NCBI GenBank assembly: GCA_002943765.1
Contig: PQWQ01000002.1
Location: 5,084,001-5,148,000 of the forward strand
Origin: Psoroptes ovis
Taxonomy: Eukaryota; Arthropoda; Arachnida; Sarcoptiformes; Psoroptidae
Length of the DNA stretch: 64,000 nucleotides
Direction of reading: 5' to 3'
This document shows, one piece after another, positions 41,101 through 53,931 of this stretch. Position numbers and translations under genes: made by a program. Under the pieces are notes generated by a model. The model saw only the letters and a list, made by a program, of their open reading frames with translations, was not told the origin of the DNA and searched no databases. How positions within the stretch are numbered: the stretch's first letter is position 1; each line of letters starts with the position of its first letter.

Positions 41101-43965
41101 GAATCCTCGAATTCGGCGATAAATAATGCGAAAGATGCTGTAACCGATTTCATGGAAACACGAATCAAATTGGAGGCGACAGATTTGCAATCATCAAATG
41201 ATCTTAAACAATCACAAATGATGATGACGAATTCGGTCGGTACAACGTCACAACCACCATCATCATCATCTTCATCGCTTTTATGTCAGCCAATGACTAG
41301 TTTCAATGGCAATAATGATAATATAAGCGCAGCAGTGATCAGTAATAATGATCAGATCAATAATAGTAAAGATTTGATAAACGATAATGACTTGAACAAA
41401 TTAGGCTCATCTGAAAATTTGTCTGTCCCTCTAGTTTGCAATAATCCTTTGATAGCGAGCTCTACGAGCTTAGCTCTGAATGATTCGATTGCTGTCCCTG
41501 AAACGAATACAAACACCACTAATACATCGACGAATGCGACCAATGAGAACACTTTAATATTGGATCTAAATACACATCATGATAATCTATCTCTTCATCA
41601 TTCTGGCCATCATCAATTCATTGACCATCATCAAAATCATCTGCAATCCACTACCTCAACACCGTCTGCGACTCATGTAACAGTCGTGGACTCTAATCAA
41701 ACACATCAATCGATACAACAACAGCAAATGACATCAACAAACTCAACAAATGCTAATCAGCCTAATAATAATAATAGTAACAATTTATATTCAATGTTGA
41801 ATACATCTTCATCGCCATCATCTTCTGCATCATCAATGATATCCAATGATATCAATCAATCGAATCATCACTCGAACACGATTATTGAGAACAACGCAAA
41901 TCTATCATCCTCGCCAATGGATTCAACAACGATTATGTCATTCATGTCTAATCAAAATATGAATAATAATACTGCTATGAATGTTAATGATACATCGTTA
42001 ACATCTCCTTCGTCGACCAATACACTATCAACATCACCAGCAGCATCGGTGATTTCTTCATCTTCCGTATGCAGTGTACCTCTATTGAAACAAGATGAAT
42101 TGGTTGATAATATAATACATGGATGCACTGTAAACAATAATAATAACAATAATTTGAATAATGTCAATACAAATGTGCAAACAGCGTCACAAGTAGAGCA
42201 ATGTAGCTCGGCATCAATGGGAACAAACATTATCACCGAACAACAACTTCAATATATAAATCATCAAAATTTGTTAAATCAAACATCTTGTAATAGTGGC
42301 AACAACAATGCTAATGTACATTTTACGCAAACGTCAATGATCGCTACGCAGCAACCTGAAAATATTTCGACATCATTACAATCAATTTTACAATCAAACA
42401 CTGATCTAACTAATTCAAGTAATGTCTCTTTACAAGTTGTGACTCAAGTTCCGGTTGCACATTCAATTCAACAAAAATCTTCTTCCGCATTTATGGATCA
42501 TCCGATGTCTAATGTAAAAAATGATAAAAATATGTCTCCACCGCGTATGACATCAAATCCGGTATCAGCAACGGCCACCACAATAGACAATTCTTTACCT
42601 GAAATAAGTTTACAAGATCTTAATAAGCAACTGAATGCCATATCACAACCTGTCGTTTGTCCAGTTCAAAATATCGTTCATCCTGCACCTTCTTCATCAT
42701 TACAAACATCAGGACAATCTAATACAGCTACAAATATGACAATGGCGATGGAAGGTGTTTTGGACGGATCTTTTCAATCTAATAAGCTGGCCGAAGCTAC
42801 TAATCAGCTTCCTTCACTGATCATGAATGCATCAATGCTGAACAATACAAATAACAGCACAAGTTCAGTGACCATTATGAATCCACAGCAATCGATAGTG
42901 ACCAATTCTGGTTCTGATAGTTTACTAAACCGAGCAAATAATCAGCTATCAGATTCTAGATTAGCTTTATCGAATTCAGATTTTCAAATGATGAATTTAC
43001 AGACTGCGCCTTCATCAAGCGATTTCATAGTTCAAAATAGTAACAATAATACGCCGATAATTGATACAATTATGAGTAATTTGGTTCAAACAAATGCAAA
43101 TGCTGCGAACGTAACCGCTCCTGCTGCAAATCCAACCGCTACGATTGACTCATTCATGCAATCATTACCAGTTACAAATACTGATAATTTGTCTAATATG
43201 GCTTGCCAGCAAGTAAACGGGCAGTCAAATCAATCACAGATGCCATGTCCAATGATGACTAATGATTGTCCACCATTGATTCAAGCATCAACCACAACAA
43301 TGACGATCACTGAACCAATGATTGCAGCATCTAATCAAATCAATCAACAGTCATTGGACGTTCAGGCTGCAAATCAAAATCATCAATTGCAGCAAGATAT
43401 TTTAAATTCATTGAATCGAATGAACAATGCTGAGAATCAATTGCAAAACATGGAAATGGCCGTAGATCAGACCCCACCGCCAGCTAATCCATCACCACCT
43501 TCATCATCGTCATCATCATCTAATGCGTCAACAAATCAAGCCTCGCCTATTCTAGATTCTGCTAAATTGGGATCGTATTGTCATCATGAAAATAAAATCG
43601 ATATGCCTTCGATAAATGCTGCAAATAATTTATCAGCGACTTTGAATGAATCTGCCAAAAATGCCCAAGAAGTTTTCATGACCTCAATTTCTTCGGCTAA
43701 CATTGTTGCAATAGAAACGAATAAACCAAATGAATTAATGCTATCTTCTCAAACATCAATGATTACCAATCAAAATCAGTCGATGATGACTTCTTCCTCG
43801 AATAATAACGATAATAATAATGGTAATAACGGTAATAATCGCTCATTATTATCGACAACAATTGAACATGATGATTTAACAAGTGCACAATCAAATATTC
43901 ATCCAATGTCTAAAATGAGCGATGCCGAATTGATTGTATTCATTGATCCTACAACATTTGATTGA
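38137..43965 (+). CDS. NFAT5/TonEBP-like Rel-homology transcription factor
   Basis: Seven exons (38137-39401, 39469-39488, 39562-39833, 39919-40118, 40200-40374, 40626-40914, 41081-43965) join in phase to give 1,701 residues. Exon 1 has an in-frame TGA at 38107 and its first ATG is at 38137. The N-terminal 410 residues are rich in His, Asn and Ser. The Rel-homology DNA-binding domain follows, with the recognition loop RARYLTEGSRG at residues 422-432 and then AIKDKSGHGYPIVKL, ending with GILKERNVDVE. The IPT dimerisation domain includes CTQPLGTPEINKKSL, GGEELFIIGKNFLKDAKVIF and HLICKIPPYDL. The KDKSG following the loop fits NFAT5 better than calcineurin-regulated NFATs, and no calcineurin-docking PxIxIT motif was noticed. 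The C-terminal 960 residues are Asn, Ser and Gln-rich, resembling the NFAT5 activation region. NFAT5 controls osmotic-stress genes in vertebrates; the role here is inferred. A poly-Asn insert interrupts the second half of the IPT domain near residue 720. Confidence 0.9.
39469..39488 (+). other. 20-base microexon encoding the NFAT DNA-recognition loop
   Basis: The microexon encodes ARYLTE with split Arg and Gly codons at its ends. It is bounded by TTTATAG and GTAATTTG. Without it the reading frame of the DNA-binding domain would shift, so inclusion is required for a functional protein. The family-conserved sequence across both junctions confirms it. Confidence 0.88.
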
Positions 43966-44488
43966 AATTTCAGAATCAAATCTTAATACAAATCTTTCAT
44001 AACATATTATATCAAGAAAACAAGTCAAATTTTATTGTTTTTTAGTCATTCATTTGTCGACAGGTATTATTCGATTTTAATCAAATATTTTATTTGTATC
44101 ATATAATAATATCAATCAAAAACAGATATACACTTATCGATCATAATAATTTTACATTTGCACATATATTCTATATCTTTTATTTAAACTTTGATTAATT
44201 TAATCCAAAAAAAAGACAAAAATATTGTACAAAATTATTATTATCAAATCAAAAATTTGGTGAAAACAAAAAAAAAAAGTCATAGCAAACAATATCTATC
44301 AATCATCATAGATGAAAACATATGCCAAATAATAAGAAAAATCCATATAATCTGAAATAATCTTTGTAAAATTAAGCTTTATTCATTAATTATAATCATT
44401 TTTCAAAGATGTTGAAATCATTACTTATGCTATTTATATATAAAATTAATATTGAAATAAGAGAAGAAATGAATTTTCCAAAAAAAAT
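43966..44488. other. Intergenic, 3' ends of NFAT5-like and POFUT1 genes
   Basis: The two genes converge here, and AT-rich sequence with short A tracts should contain both polyadenylation sites. No coding frame is seen. Confidence 0.5.
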
Positions 44489-45957
44489 TCATAATTCATC
44501 ACGCAAATGAACAGAATTAGGTCGAAATGCGAAAAAATGTGTAGTGTGGAAAAAGTGTAATCGATTCAGACGATAACGTGTTACAAAAGCACTGAATGAT
44601 GATATACAATTTCCTATGAATGCATTTGCATATGTAAGTATGTGAAGATCGATTAAAAAATGAGTAAATTTATTATATTCAACAAATGTTCCATTATTTG
44701 TCATTAATGTTAAACTAGGTGTTATCAATGTAATCGATGATAATGGAAAATGTTGTGATAATGTTTCATTTAAATCTAGCCATAATGATTCGTTATTATA
44801 ATCGGTTGCCATGTAAATATGTTTGATCGGTTCTTTTATATTTCGTTTCACATCATCTTGTTCATTGTATGATTGTAAAGCTAATTTTATTCCATCAATT
44901 ATTTGATCGAAAGAATGAAGGCAAATATCGTATGTTATCCTGTTGTTTAGCCATCGATGCTTATTATTGTCACCGAAACATTGTTGAGAACTGAAAAGCT
45001 GTTTTAAATCAGGATTTGAATGTATGAGTTCACAAGCTCGAATCTATTTTGTTAAACAAACATAAACAAAATGCTCAAGTGTAAATATATTAATGTCAAT
45101 GAACGTAAATTACCCAATCATGGCCATGACGTAGGTGTATGGCTAGATATGGTTTTCGTGCAAATCCTCTTTCATATCGGTGATTTTGGGCTTTTTCCAT
45201 GATACTTTTTGTAAAGTGAATATATTTTGACAATTTCACGGCTTTACTATTGGTAGGAAATGAAGATGGTGCTCCTGAAATAAACAAAAACAATATTAAT
45301 AATGTTTTTGGTGAACTAGATTTATAAATACAAACGTACCTACTAATGCTAATACAGTGACATTACTGAATTTGCTCTTCCATTCATCGGCATAATTATA
45401 ATCAGTATGTAATGGTTTGTAATATATTGAACCTTGGGCGAATTCTCGTACGCCTATATGATGCCAAAAATCTTTAAAAGGACTTCCTTCGAATGGATTA
45501 CAATCTTCTACTTTTTCTTTGTTGCCGGAAAAATTTCGGGGCGAATAACAAGCAATACTTCGATTTTCATGTCTCCAAATTGACGGTGCTAAATTTGATA
45601 GAAATTCTTTCATAGTTATCACTCTATGATATTCACGAATGTTATCGACTTCTAGTACATCTTCAAATGGTAAAAATGTTACTTTATAATCAACATATTC
45701 GATGAATGGTGGTAAAATCAAAGTTCGATTGATTGATTTTGCAAATTGTAATGTTCCTAAAAATTGTTCAGCTTGATTGCCAAATCGTCCTATTAGAATT
45801 GTTGGGTAAAAAATATTGAAATTATTTCAATACTGAAATGATCATAATTACCCATGCAAGGACAATATAATAAATATCCATTCGGATCAATATCTAGATC
45901 ACATGAAACACTAGTGAATAGAATAATAAAATAATGGAATAATATGAAGATTAACAT
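44489..45957 (-). CDS. POFUT1: GDP-fucose protein O-fucosyltransferase 1
   Basis: Minus-strand exons 45957-45852, 45789-45340, 45274-45114 and 45043-44489 give 423 residues in consistent phase. The enzyme transfers fucose from GDP-fucose to Ser/Thr in EGF repeats, notably of Notch, in the endoplasmic reticulum. Evidence includes a hydrophobic signal peptide (about residues 1-19), GRFGNQ at 36-41 for nucleotide-sugar binding, IHLRHGHDW at 231-239 with Arg234 matching the family's catalytic arginine, and IGNCISSFSAFVTRYR in the C-terminal half, a conserved fucosyltransferase segment. The protein ends in RDEL, a KDEL-type ER-retrieval signal as in known POFUT1 orthologues. Its length is slightly above the usual 380-400. 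The start is 244 bases from that of CLASRP, arranged head to head. Confidence 0.93.
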
Positions 45958-46201
45958 CACAGTTTTCGATTTGAATTTAGTTATCTAAAATCAAAATTGG
46001 CGGAATAAAATTGAATTGAATTAAGTATGAATTGCTGTCATGCACAATTGAAGAATTGAGCCGCAATCGATAGTGGTCAATATCAGCTGTGACACATGAT
46101 TCGTTCTTCACTCGATCAGCTGTTTTTTGTTTACATTTTCATCTTTGAATTCAAAATTTCTTCATCACATCTCAATTAATGTGTGATTATTCATCAAGAA
46201 A
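45958..46201. promoter_or_regulatory. Compact bidirectional promoter region, POFUT1/CLASRP
   Basis: Only 244 bases separate the two divergent start codons, so both promoters and 5' leaders must fit here unless there are upstream exons. Two CAGCTG E-box-like sites (about 46083 and 46110) and CAATCGATAG, similar to the arthropod DRE element TATCGATA, are visible. No TATA box is obvious. Confidence 0.55.
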
Positions 46202-48948
46202 ATGTGGCATGAAGCAAGAAAACATGAGAAAAAAATTCGCGGTATCATGATCGATCATCGTCGGCGAGCAGAAAAACGACGAGAGTTCTATGAAAGTATC
46301 CGCAGAGATCCGGCATCTTATTTACAAATACATGGACAACAAATGAAAATACATATTGATCCAATCGTTTCGCAAGCTGCCGAATCATCTTTAGTTCCTT
46401 GGATGAGTGATAAAAATAATTTAATCGATAGATTCGATGTCCGTGCCAATTTAGATTCTATACCTACGATCGATGCAAATGACAATGATGATGGAATATT
46501 GACATCTGATCAAGAATGTCAATTAAATTATGAACGATACCGTAATCTTGTACAAAATGATTTTGTAGAGAATAATGAACAGAAAGTTTTGCATAGAATT
46601 TTTTTAAAAGAAAAATGGGGAGAACATCAGACAAATAATGCAAAAACAAAAAGTGAATTGAAGAAAAAATTGTCAGAAAAGAAAACCGCCATTGGTTATA
46701 ATTATGATGAAAATGATTCCAAACCTAGTGAGAACTTGGATGAAACATCGAGTGAATCTGATGATGATTTGGATCATGAAGAATTTGAAGATTTAGACAT
46801 CATTGTAGACATAAGTCAATTAGATAAAGAGATGTGTGAGCGCATCAATATGGTTGCCAAAAAATATGGCATCAAACCTGGTGCTTTTACGAAATTCATG
46901 CTTGCTGATAAAGCTGAAGCTGATCGTTTGCGTATTGCCAAAGAAATTGAAAATGAAAAATCAATGTTCGTTGGACGCAAATCTAGACGAGAACGAAAAG
47001 TATTAATTCAACAACGTTTGTTGATTTTACGTTCAATAAACACAGATAATTGTGAAGTTGATCATTTCGCTACTGAATCGAAACCGCAGAAAAATAATTC
47101 CGATGATTCATCTGATGAAAATGATGACGATGATTCTAAAAGCGAAATCGAAGAAGGCAAAATTGAATTTATCACTTCATTCGGCAATGAAGATGAAGAA
47201 ACTGTCAATGACAGTAAATCATCAAAAATTAATCAAAATAAAATGAAAAAAGAATCCAATAAAAAGCATTCAAACAAGAAAAAGTCGAAACGAACCGCCG
47301 ACAGACAATCAAATAATACATATGGTCCATCATTTCCAGCCAATTTTTCAAAGTCTAATACTCATTTTAATGCTAATCGTTTTAGAAAATTTAGTGATGA
47401 TGAAAAATTTTCTTCAGACCGATCGCCTTCATACAATGTTCGTCGTTCACCGAGTGTACGCCGAAGAGTTTCATCCAGTGATGATGGACATGCATCATCC
47501 AGTGATGACAGTTTTGATTATCGGCATCGATCATATCGCCGTAAGCATTCATCCTCACCAGAACGATACCGGAGGCAATATCGATCTCATTCTAGGAAAA
47601 GAATGAAAAGTAGATCAAAAAGTCCTCAAAATCATCGTCGACATAGAACATATCGTAATAGAAGTGAAAGTAAAAGTCCTGAAATCAAATCCAATAATCG
47701 CTTATCGCCATTGCATAATAAAGAAAGAAAAAGCCAAAAAACCAAAATTTCTGATTCATCTAATAATGCCGAAAAAGGTGTTGAAAAAAATGATGAAAAT
47801 ATGAAATTATATAAATTATTGGAAAAAATCGAAACAAATGCAAGAAAAAATCGTAACGAAAATGAGAAATCTACGAATTCTTCGGAAAATAATACGATTC
47901 TGGTTGAAAAAGAAAAATCACCACCTATTAAACGATATTATCGTCATGATTTGGTTGATTCTCAAAGTAATGATGATGATGATGATGTCAGCGATAGTGA
48001 TTCCGAAATGAAAAAGTATTTATTTTCTATTATTTAATCGAATGATTATATTAATTAATTCTATTTTCCAGATCAAACATGACATCCAAAATGAATTCAT
48101 CGGAATCAACAAACAAATCATTGATCAGTAATGTCAGTATTGATAATTTACGTTTTGAATCATTTTTATTTATGATTCATTAAGTATTTAAATATTCATT
48201 GTGATATGTAAAAAAAATATTTATTTGCAGCATCAATTAGAGAAGTGCCAAGGGTCTATGATTGATTTTGTTTCTGTTTTTTGTTGTATTCAATGTTACT
48301 AATGATATCATTCAAAAATTATTGTTAAATTATATTGGCATTCGATTATAATATTTTCTTTCTTTTTTCGATCAATTATTTTGCATTTTGAACAACACAG
48401 TTTTCCAATCAATCTTGTTCAACATCAAAATCAATGATAAAACCACAAGAACGTTTGAAACGTTTGATGAAAGCTCAAATAGATAAACAATGTATGATGT
48501 CATTCATTATGTCTTGCTTATTATTGTAATAATCATTTTTGCTATTTCATTAGATAAATTGGACAAAAAAGCTGAAAATGATCGATTAGAACGGCTTAAA
48601 CTTGAACAACGTGAACGAAATCGAGAGTTTGATAAATTATCTAGGTAAATGATTGATCTGAATTTTTCAAATTATCCTAATAATCTCTCGCATTTTATCT
48701 GTGATTTTAGACGCAACAGACGTACACGTAGTCGATCTAAAGATTCATCGAGCGATTCTGAATCAGATTCAAGCTATGATAAGCGAAAACGATATTATTC
48801 TAGATCCGAATCTCGTACGCCACCATCGCGATTTTCTAGACATTATCGTGAACATAGACGGCGAAGTTATCGTTCCCGATCTAAATCACCATCTTATGAG
48901 CGACACAATTGGAGTCGTGATTATCATCATTCATCAAGGAGGCGATGA
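46202..48948 (+). CDS. CLASRP: CLASRP: CLK-associating Ser/Arg-rich splicing protein
   Basis: Six exons (46202-48015, 48072-48127, 48231-48253, 48401-48491, 48554-48644, 48711-48948) give 770 residues. The N-terminal 130 residues, starting MWHEARKHEKKIRGIMIDHR and including RFDVRANLD and NYERYRNLVQNDF, match the conserved CLASRP domain. A Asp/Glu-rich middle is followed by ITFITSFG-like IEFITSFGNED (about residues 322-332) and two Arg/Ser-rich segments. The C-terminal part has PQERLKRLMKAQIDKQYK, related to the family's helical segment, and ends in SRRR. The family protein binds CLK4 and is implicated in alternative splicing in the nucleus. Exon 3 is only 23 bases and its donor (AGG|GTCTAT) is weak, but it is the only solution I found that keeps phase between exons 2 and 4. 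Reading into intron 1 would end the protein early at 48037. Confidence 0.88.
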
Positions 48949-49373
48949 ATAGTTTTGAATTTTATAATTTTGGTAATAAAAGGTTATACCAAAAATTTAA
49001 ATTTCAAATTTTAGGTCTTTTGTACATCGAATCAATGATGTGGAAATAGTCGGCAAGGAATTGCGCATGCATATGCTTTTGTTTTCTCTTTTTAATAAAG
49101 CATCATCATTATTATGGTAATTGTTTTTGTCGAAAGTATGATGATTATTTAATTTATTTTCTGTTTTTTGACAAGTAAATTATAATTTCATTGAAATAAA
49201 TCAAATTAAAAATATCAATGATCATTTTTGAATTGTTCTGTTAATTTCAGCATTTGAGTGAAATAATTGAATTTTGTAGATATTCATTTGAAAGTGATTA
49301 AAATATTTGAATTTTTTTTTCGTCTTAAATTTTTTACTTGTTGATTAGTACATAAAAAAAATTATAAATAGAA
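48949..49373 (+). promoter_or_regulatory. CLASRP 3' flank and TMX1 upstream region
   Basis: The 425 bases between CLASRP and TMX1 must hold the 3' end of one and the promoter of the other, since both are on the plus strand. AATAAA near 48975 is a likely poly(A) signal. TGCGCATGCA at 49062-49071, an NRF1-like word, may mark the TMX1 promoter. Confidence 0.45.
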
Positions 49374-50506
49374 ATGAAATCAATTTTATTTTTCGTTATT
49401 TCATCGATTCTGATAACCAATGTTTTTTCGGACAACACAAATGATGCAAATAGTGGCAGTACGAATACACAATCTGCTCAAAATCGATTGAAACAACCGA
49501 ATTCGAAAACATCATTGATCATTATAAATGAAGATGATTGGGATCAAATGCTTCAAGGTGAATGGATGGTCGAATTTCATGCACCTTGGTGTCCCGCTTG
49601 TAGAGCATTACAACCTGAATGGAAATCATTTTCCGTTTGGGGATCAGATCTTGGTATAAAAGTCGGTGCAGTTGATGTAACCGCTAATCCTGGTTTGACA
49701 GGGCGTTTTATGGTCACTGCTTTGCCTTCAATTTATCAGTGAGTATTTTGTTTCTTTAAAATTTCTTTAGTTAATCAATTTGTTTGGTCATCCAATTATT
49801 TCAGTGTGAAAGATGGTGTATTCCGGCAGTATAAAGGTACCAGAGATTCGAACACCTTCATAAGTTTTATTGAAGAGAAAAAATGGCAATCAATTGATCC
49901 GATTAGTTCATGGAAATCCCCTAACTCTATTCCGTAAGTTTCCTTTTCTAAGTGCTCTCAAAATTAATTTGAAATTATTCCATCTCAAAACAGTATGTCA
50001 ATTGTATCAAATTTCTTCAAAATTTCGATGACTCTCAGAGCCGTACATAATAGTCTAGTCGAAGACTATGGAATACCATATTGGGGATCATATATTTTTT
50101 TCGCATTTGCAACCATTCTCTTCGGTGCAATGCTTGGATTGGTAATATTTAATACTTTTATTCAAGATATCAAATTCAATACTATTTCCCATTTCAGATT
50201 ATTGTTTTCATAATCGATATAATCTTTCCTGCCAAACCACAAGATGAAATTTTGAAGCGACCTGCTACACAAGAAGATTTAATTGATGATACTGAAGATT
50301 TACAAAATAAACGTCCAGCCGATAGTGATGAAACTGAAGAAGAAGATTTAACTGATGAACATTTTGATGAAGATGAAGAATTTGATGAAGAAAATGATGA
50401 TAATGATGAACCACAAATTGAAGAAATTGTTGATGATGAATTGATTGAAAGTTCACCAGAACAAAAGCGAACCAATGTTCGCCAGCGTAAAGCGCGTCGT
50501 GATTAA
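49374..50506 (+). CDS. TMX1: TMX1: thioredoxin-related transmembrane protein 1
   Basis: Four exons (49374-49738, 49805-49933, 49994-50141, 50198-50506) give 316 residues. It begins with a signal peptide (about residues 1-19) and has a thioredoxin domain with active-site WCPAC at residues 72-76. The CPAC form, instead of CGHC, is characteristic of TMX1. ALPSIY and KDGVFRQYKGTRD follow, as expected in the fold. A membrane segment lies at about residues 198-222 after EDYGIPYWGSY. The cytosolic tail is rich in Asp/Glu and ends RQRKARRD, an Arg-rich end consistent with ER retention. TMX1 is an ER oxidoreductase acting on membrane-associated proteins. The protein is slightly longer than vertebrate TMX1 (about 280), mainly because of the acidic tail. 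Confidence 0.93.
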
Positions 50507-51395
50507 ACGAAGCAATTCAAATTAAGAAAAATCTCATTGTAAGGTTTTTAAAAAATTTTCTTATACTTTCATTTTTTTTACATTTACAAATTACAATAAT
50601 TGTAACATTTAATAATAATAATATTAATGATAAGCGTGAAATACGCACACACATACAACAGATACATATTATACATACATGATTATTCAAAATACAATTG
50701 ATTTTATTTTATTTTACTTTTCTTTATGTTTAAAAACATCAAAGACTAAAGAACAACAACATGAACATTATTTACAACTCTTAGAAATTGTCTTCCATTG
50801 ATGAAGATGTAATTCTGATGATAATATTTTTTTAATCCTTTGTGTGCACATTTTATTGATACAATTAGTGTATTTTACAGGCCATCGATCGAGAGAATTC
50901 ATTATTTTTCTTGATGATAATTACCACAATATTTTCCGGTATTCAAACTATTTTATACACACACACAAACCATATGATCATACACAAATGAATCTATTTT
51001 TTTTTTCGTCTTTTCAATTTCGTAATCTCGATTTAATTATTCAATTAATTACTCATATTTTTCAAAGAAATGAATGCCTAAATATATAAATATTTATATT
51101 AATTATAATAATTTATAAATAAAATTTCAATTTTTTTTCAAGAAAATCTTTGAAAATTGTCCATTTTTCAATCACGTTTGACACAACGCAAGCGCCATTT
51201 ATTTGTGTTGGTGTGTGTATGCCACACAATGCTTAAATAAACAATGAACTCAGCTGCATAATTTTCAATGCATATTTTTTCTTAAATAAGCACCTTCTTA
51301 CCTTCGAAAATGATCGTGTATTTATTGTATGAAAAATGATTTAAATTTTTCAAAAATTATTTATTTCTCTTGGTCATAAATGAATAAATTAACAT
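50507..51395. other. Intergenic, TMX1 3' flank and HIP14-like upstream region
   Basis: AT-rich DNA with short CA runs. No coding exon was seen. The segment near 51170-51240 (ACAACGCAAGCGCCAT) is less AT-rich and could be the promoter of the palmitoyltransferase gene. Confidence 0.45.
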
Positions 51396-53931
51396 ATGAT
51401 GATTATGAATAACAAAAATGATCCAATGAATGATTCAAATACGGTTTGTTAATGTTCAATTTTGTTTAATGATTTTTATTCAGAAATTTTCATTTTTAAA
51501 TCATAATTAGAATCTTCTCAGTGATGATGGTGATAAAATTGAAAATAAAATTGATAAATTATTCGAAATTCATTCAGAAAATGAAAATGGATCAGATGAT
51601 TTTGATTTAAATGATCGATTTAATCATGATCGATCATCGACACCAGCGAATCATATGATTATACCTCAACAGCAACAACATTCCAATTTTGATACAACTT
51701 CAGAAATAGTTCGAGCAACACAATACGGTGATTTTGATACATGTCAAAAGATTATTGATTCAGGTCAATATGATGTCAATCAACGTGATCATGAAAATGT
51801 GACATTGCTTCATTGGGCTGCCATTAATAATCGCATAAATTTGGTGAATTATTTCATTTCCAAAGGTGCCATCGTTGATGCGATTGGTGGTGATCTTCAA
51901 TCTACAGCATTACATTGGGCTACACGGCAAGGACATTTATCAATGGTTGTATTATTGATGCAACATGGAGCTGATCCATCAATATTAGATGGTGATGGCT
52001 ACAATGGTTTGCATTTAGCTGCTCAATTCGGCCACACTTCAATCGTTGCATATTTCATTGCTAAAGGACAAGATATTGATGCTCCTGATGCAAACGGTAT
52101 GACAGCATTGATGTGGTCTTCATTTCGCAATAATTCGTAAGTTTTAAAATTTTTTTTCTTTAAAATTAAAATCATGATTCATTTATTTCACTTCCTAGAA
52201 TTGATCCAACTCAACTGTTGATATTATTAGGAGCTAATTTGTCATTGACTGATCGACATCGCAATACTGCATTGCATCGTGCTGTATTAGCAAGAAATCC
52301 GATCGCTGTATCTTTATTGCTCAAACATGGAGCCAATCCTAATCTGAAAAATATTGCCGGCGATTCACCCATCGAAACAGCTATAAGATTTAATGCAAAA
52401 TTCATACATAGTCTATTCGTAGAACATCAAATGCAAAATGAAGTTAAACAGCCATTATTAAGGATAAAAATTGCAAAAAATACAGAGATTCGCATTCCAC
52501 AATGGCGTGATCCACAATTTAGATATTATGTGATGGCATTCACACCTTTTATTTATTATTATTTATTTGGAAAATTATGTGAAAGTGATCTATTGTTATC
52601 GAGCAAAGCACTTTTATTGACATTACTAGTCTTTTTCCTTTATTTATTGATAAGATACATGTTTGATGTTAAACAATTAAATATATTGGCTATTTCTTTA
52701 TATTTATCAACGAAAATTTGGCTTTACATTACATTTTTTCAATATTTTATTTTCGGTAATCAATTTTTATGACAATTTTATTTATCATATTAATATCTAA
52801 TTCTTTTTTAAATTTGATTTAGTCTTATCGCCCTTAGAATTGTTCATTTTCATAATTAGTTCAACTGGTCTATTTTATAGTTTTTATAAATGCTATCATG
52901 ATGATCCTGGTTACATTTCCAATAGTCGTGAAGAACAAATAAAGGTTTGTGTTTATAATAATTTTGATTAGTGACAATAAAATTAATTTTAATTTTTTTT
53001 AACTTTAACATCCACAGACTATTATTGAACTTGCTGAAAAAGAAGGCTTTGATCCATCTTGGTTCTGTTCCACGTGTTTGATACGAAAACCAACACGTTC
53101 TAAACATTGTTCATTATGTAATCGTTGTGTTGCACGTTTTGATCATCATTGTCCTTGGGTCGGTAATTGTGTTGGATATAGTAATCATAAATATTTCATT
53201 TGGTATCTTACAACACTTTGTTTATCATTGTTTTTCTATATTTTGGCAACTATTTATTGTAAGTTTTATTGTTTATAATGAAATAAATCATTTCACATTA
53301 TTATAATCCATTCATTCATAATTTTTAGATTGGGATATTGTTGATGAAATACGTGATGAATCGGATAAATTATCGATTACGAATAAAAAACGTGAATCTG
53401 TTGCTGATTATTGGTCCAATGTAATTACATATGATGGATGGATTACATGGTCGCTAGTCAATGCTTTGATACATATGATTTGGGTTGTTTGTCTTTTATT
53501 TTTTCAATTATATCAGGTATTCTATAATCATACTAAATTAAAAAAGATTTAATGAATTTTTTTTTTTTTTTGCTGTAAATTTCAGATAACATGCCTTGCT
53601 ATGACCACAAATGAACGAATCAATGCAGATCGATATCGCTACTTTAAACACAATAAACGCTCGGGAAATGTTCATAATCCATACAAGTGAGTACCATTAA
53701 ATGCTTGATTATTTTCATAATTTCTAATTATTCTAAAATATTCATTCTTTTTGATACAGTTATGGTTTAATACGTAATTTTATTGAATTTTGTGAATGTC
53801 GACGATTAAACATGTGTTTATATAAATTACCTGATCTACATGATTGGCGATATGTATATGATACATATGAATCTGTAAATCGTTTTGATTCTGATGATGA
53901 TAATATATCGACTGATGAGATTAATGTTTAA
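51396..53931 (+). CDS. ZDHHC17: ZDHHC17/HIP14-like ankyrin-repeat palmitoyltransferase
   Basis: Eight exons (51396-51443, 51511-52136, 52199-52755, 52823-52944, 53018-53258, 53329-53516, 53586-53686, 53760-53931) give 684 residues. About six ankyrin repeats occupy roughly residues 72-295 (for example TLLHWAAINNRINLVNYFIS and NTALHRAVLARN). Hydrophobic segments follow, then the Cys-rich domain with CSTCLIRKPTRSKHCSLCNRC and the active DHHC at 493-496, further membrane segments, and a TTNE motif at 601-604 (the TTxE motif of DHHC enzymes). Ankyrin plus DHHC is found only in the HIP14 (ZDHHC17) and ZDHHC13 types; DHHC rather than DQHC favours ZDHHC17. Known members palmitoylate neuronal proteins such as SNAP25 and CSP at Golgi and vesicles. 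The acidic Asp/Asn-rich N-terminus is about 70 residues. The short first exon (16 residues) is supported by phase and donor but is the least certain part. Confidence 0.92.

Noticed and set aside
41952..42236. Minus-strand frames within NFAT5-like exon 7 (also 41352-41552)
   Set aside because: Antisense shadows of the Ser/Asn-rich coding exon, with no independent support.
49994..50213. Separate 72-residue membrane protein at 49995-50213
   Set aside because: It is TMX1 exon 3 read past its donor; phase and family similarity place it inside TMX1.
53078..53278. Separate short DHHC zinc-finger gene
   Set aside because: It is exon 5 of the HIP14-like gene; upstream and downstream exons join in phase.
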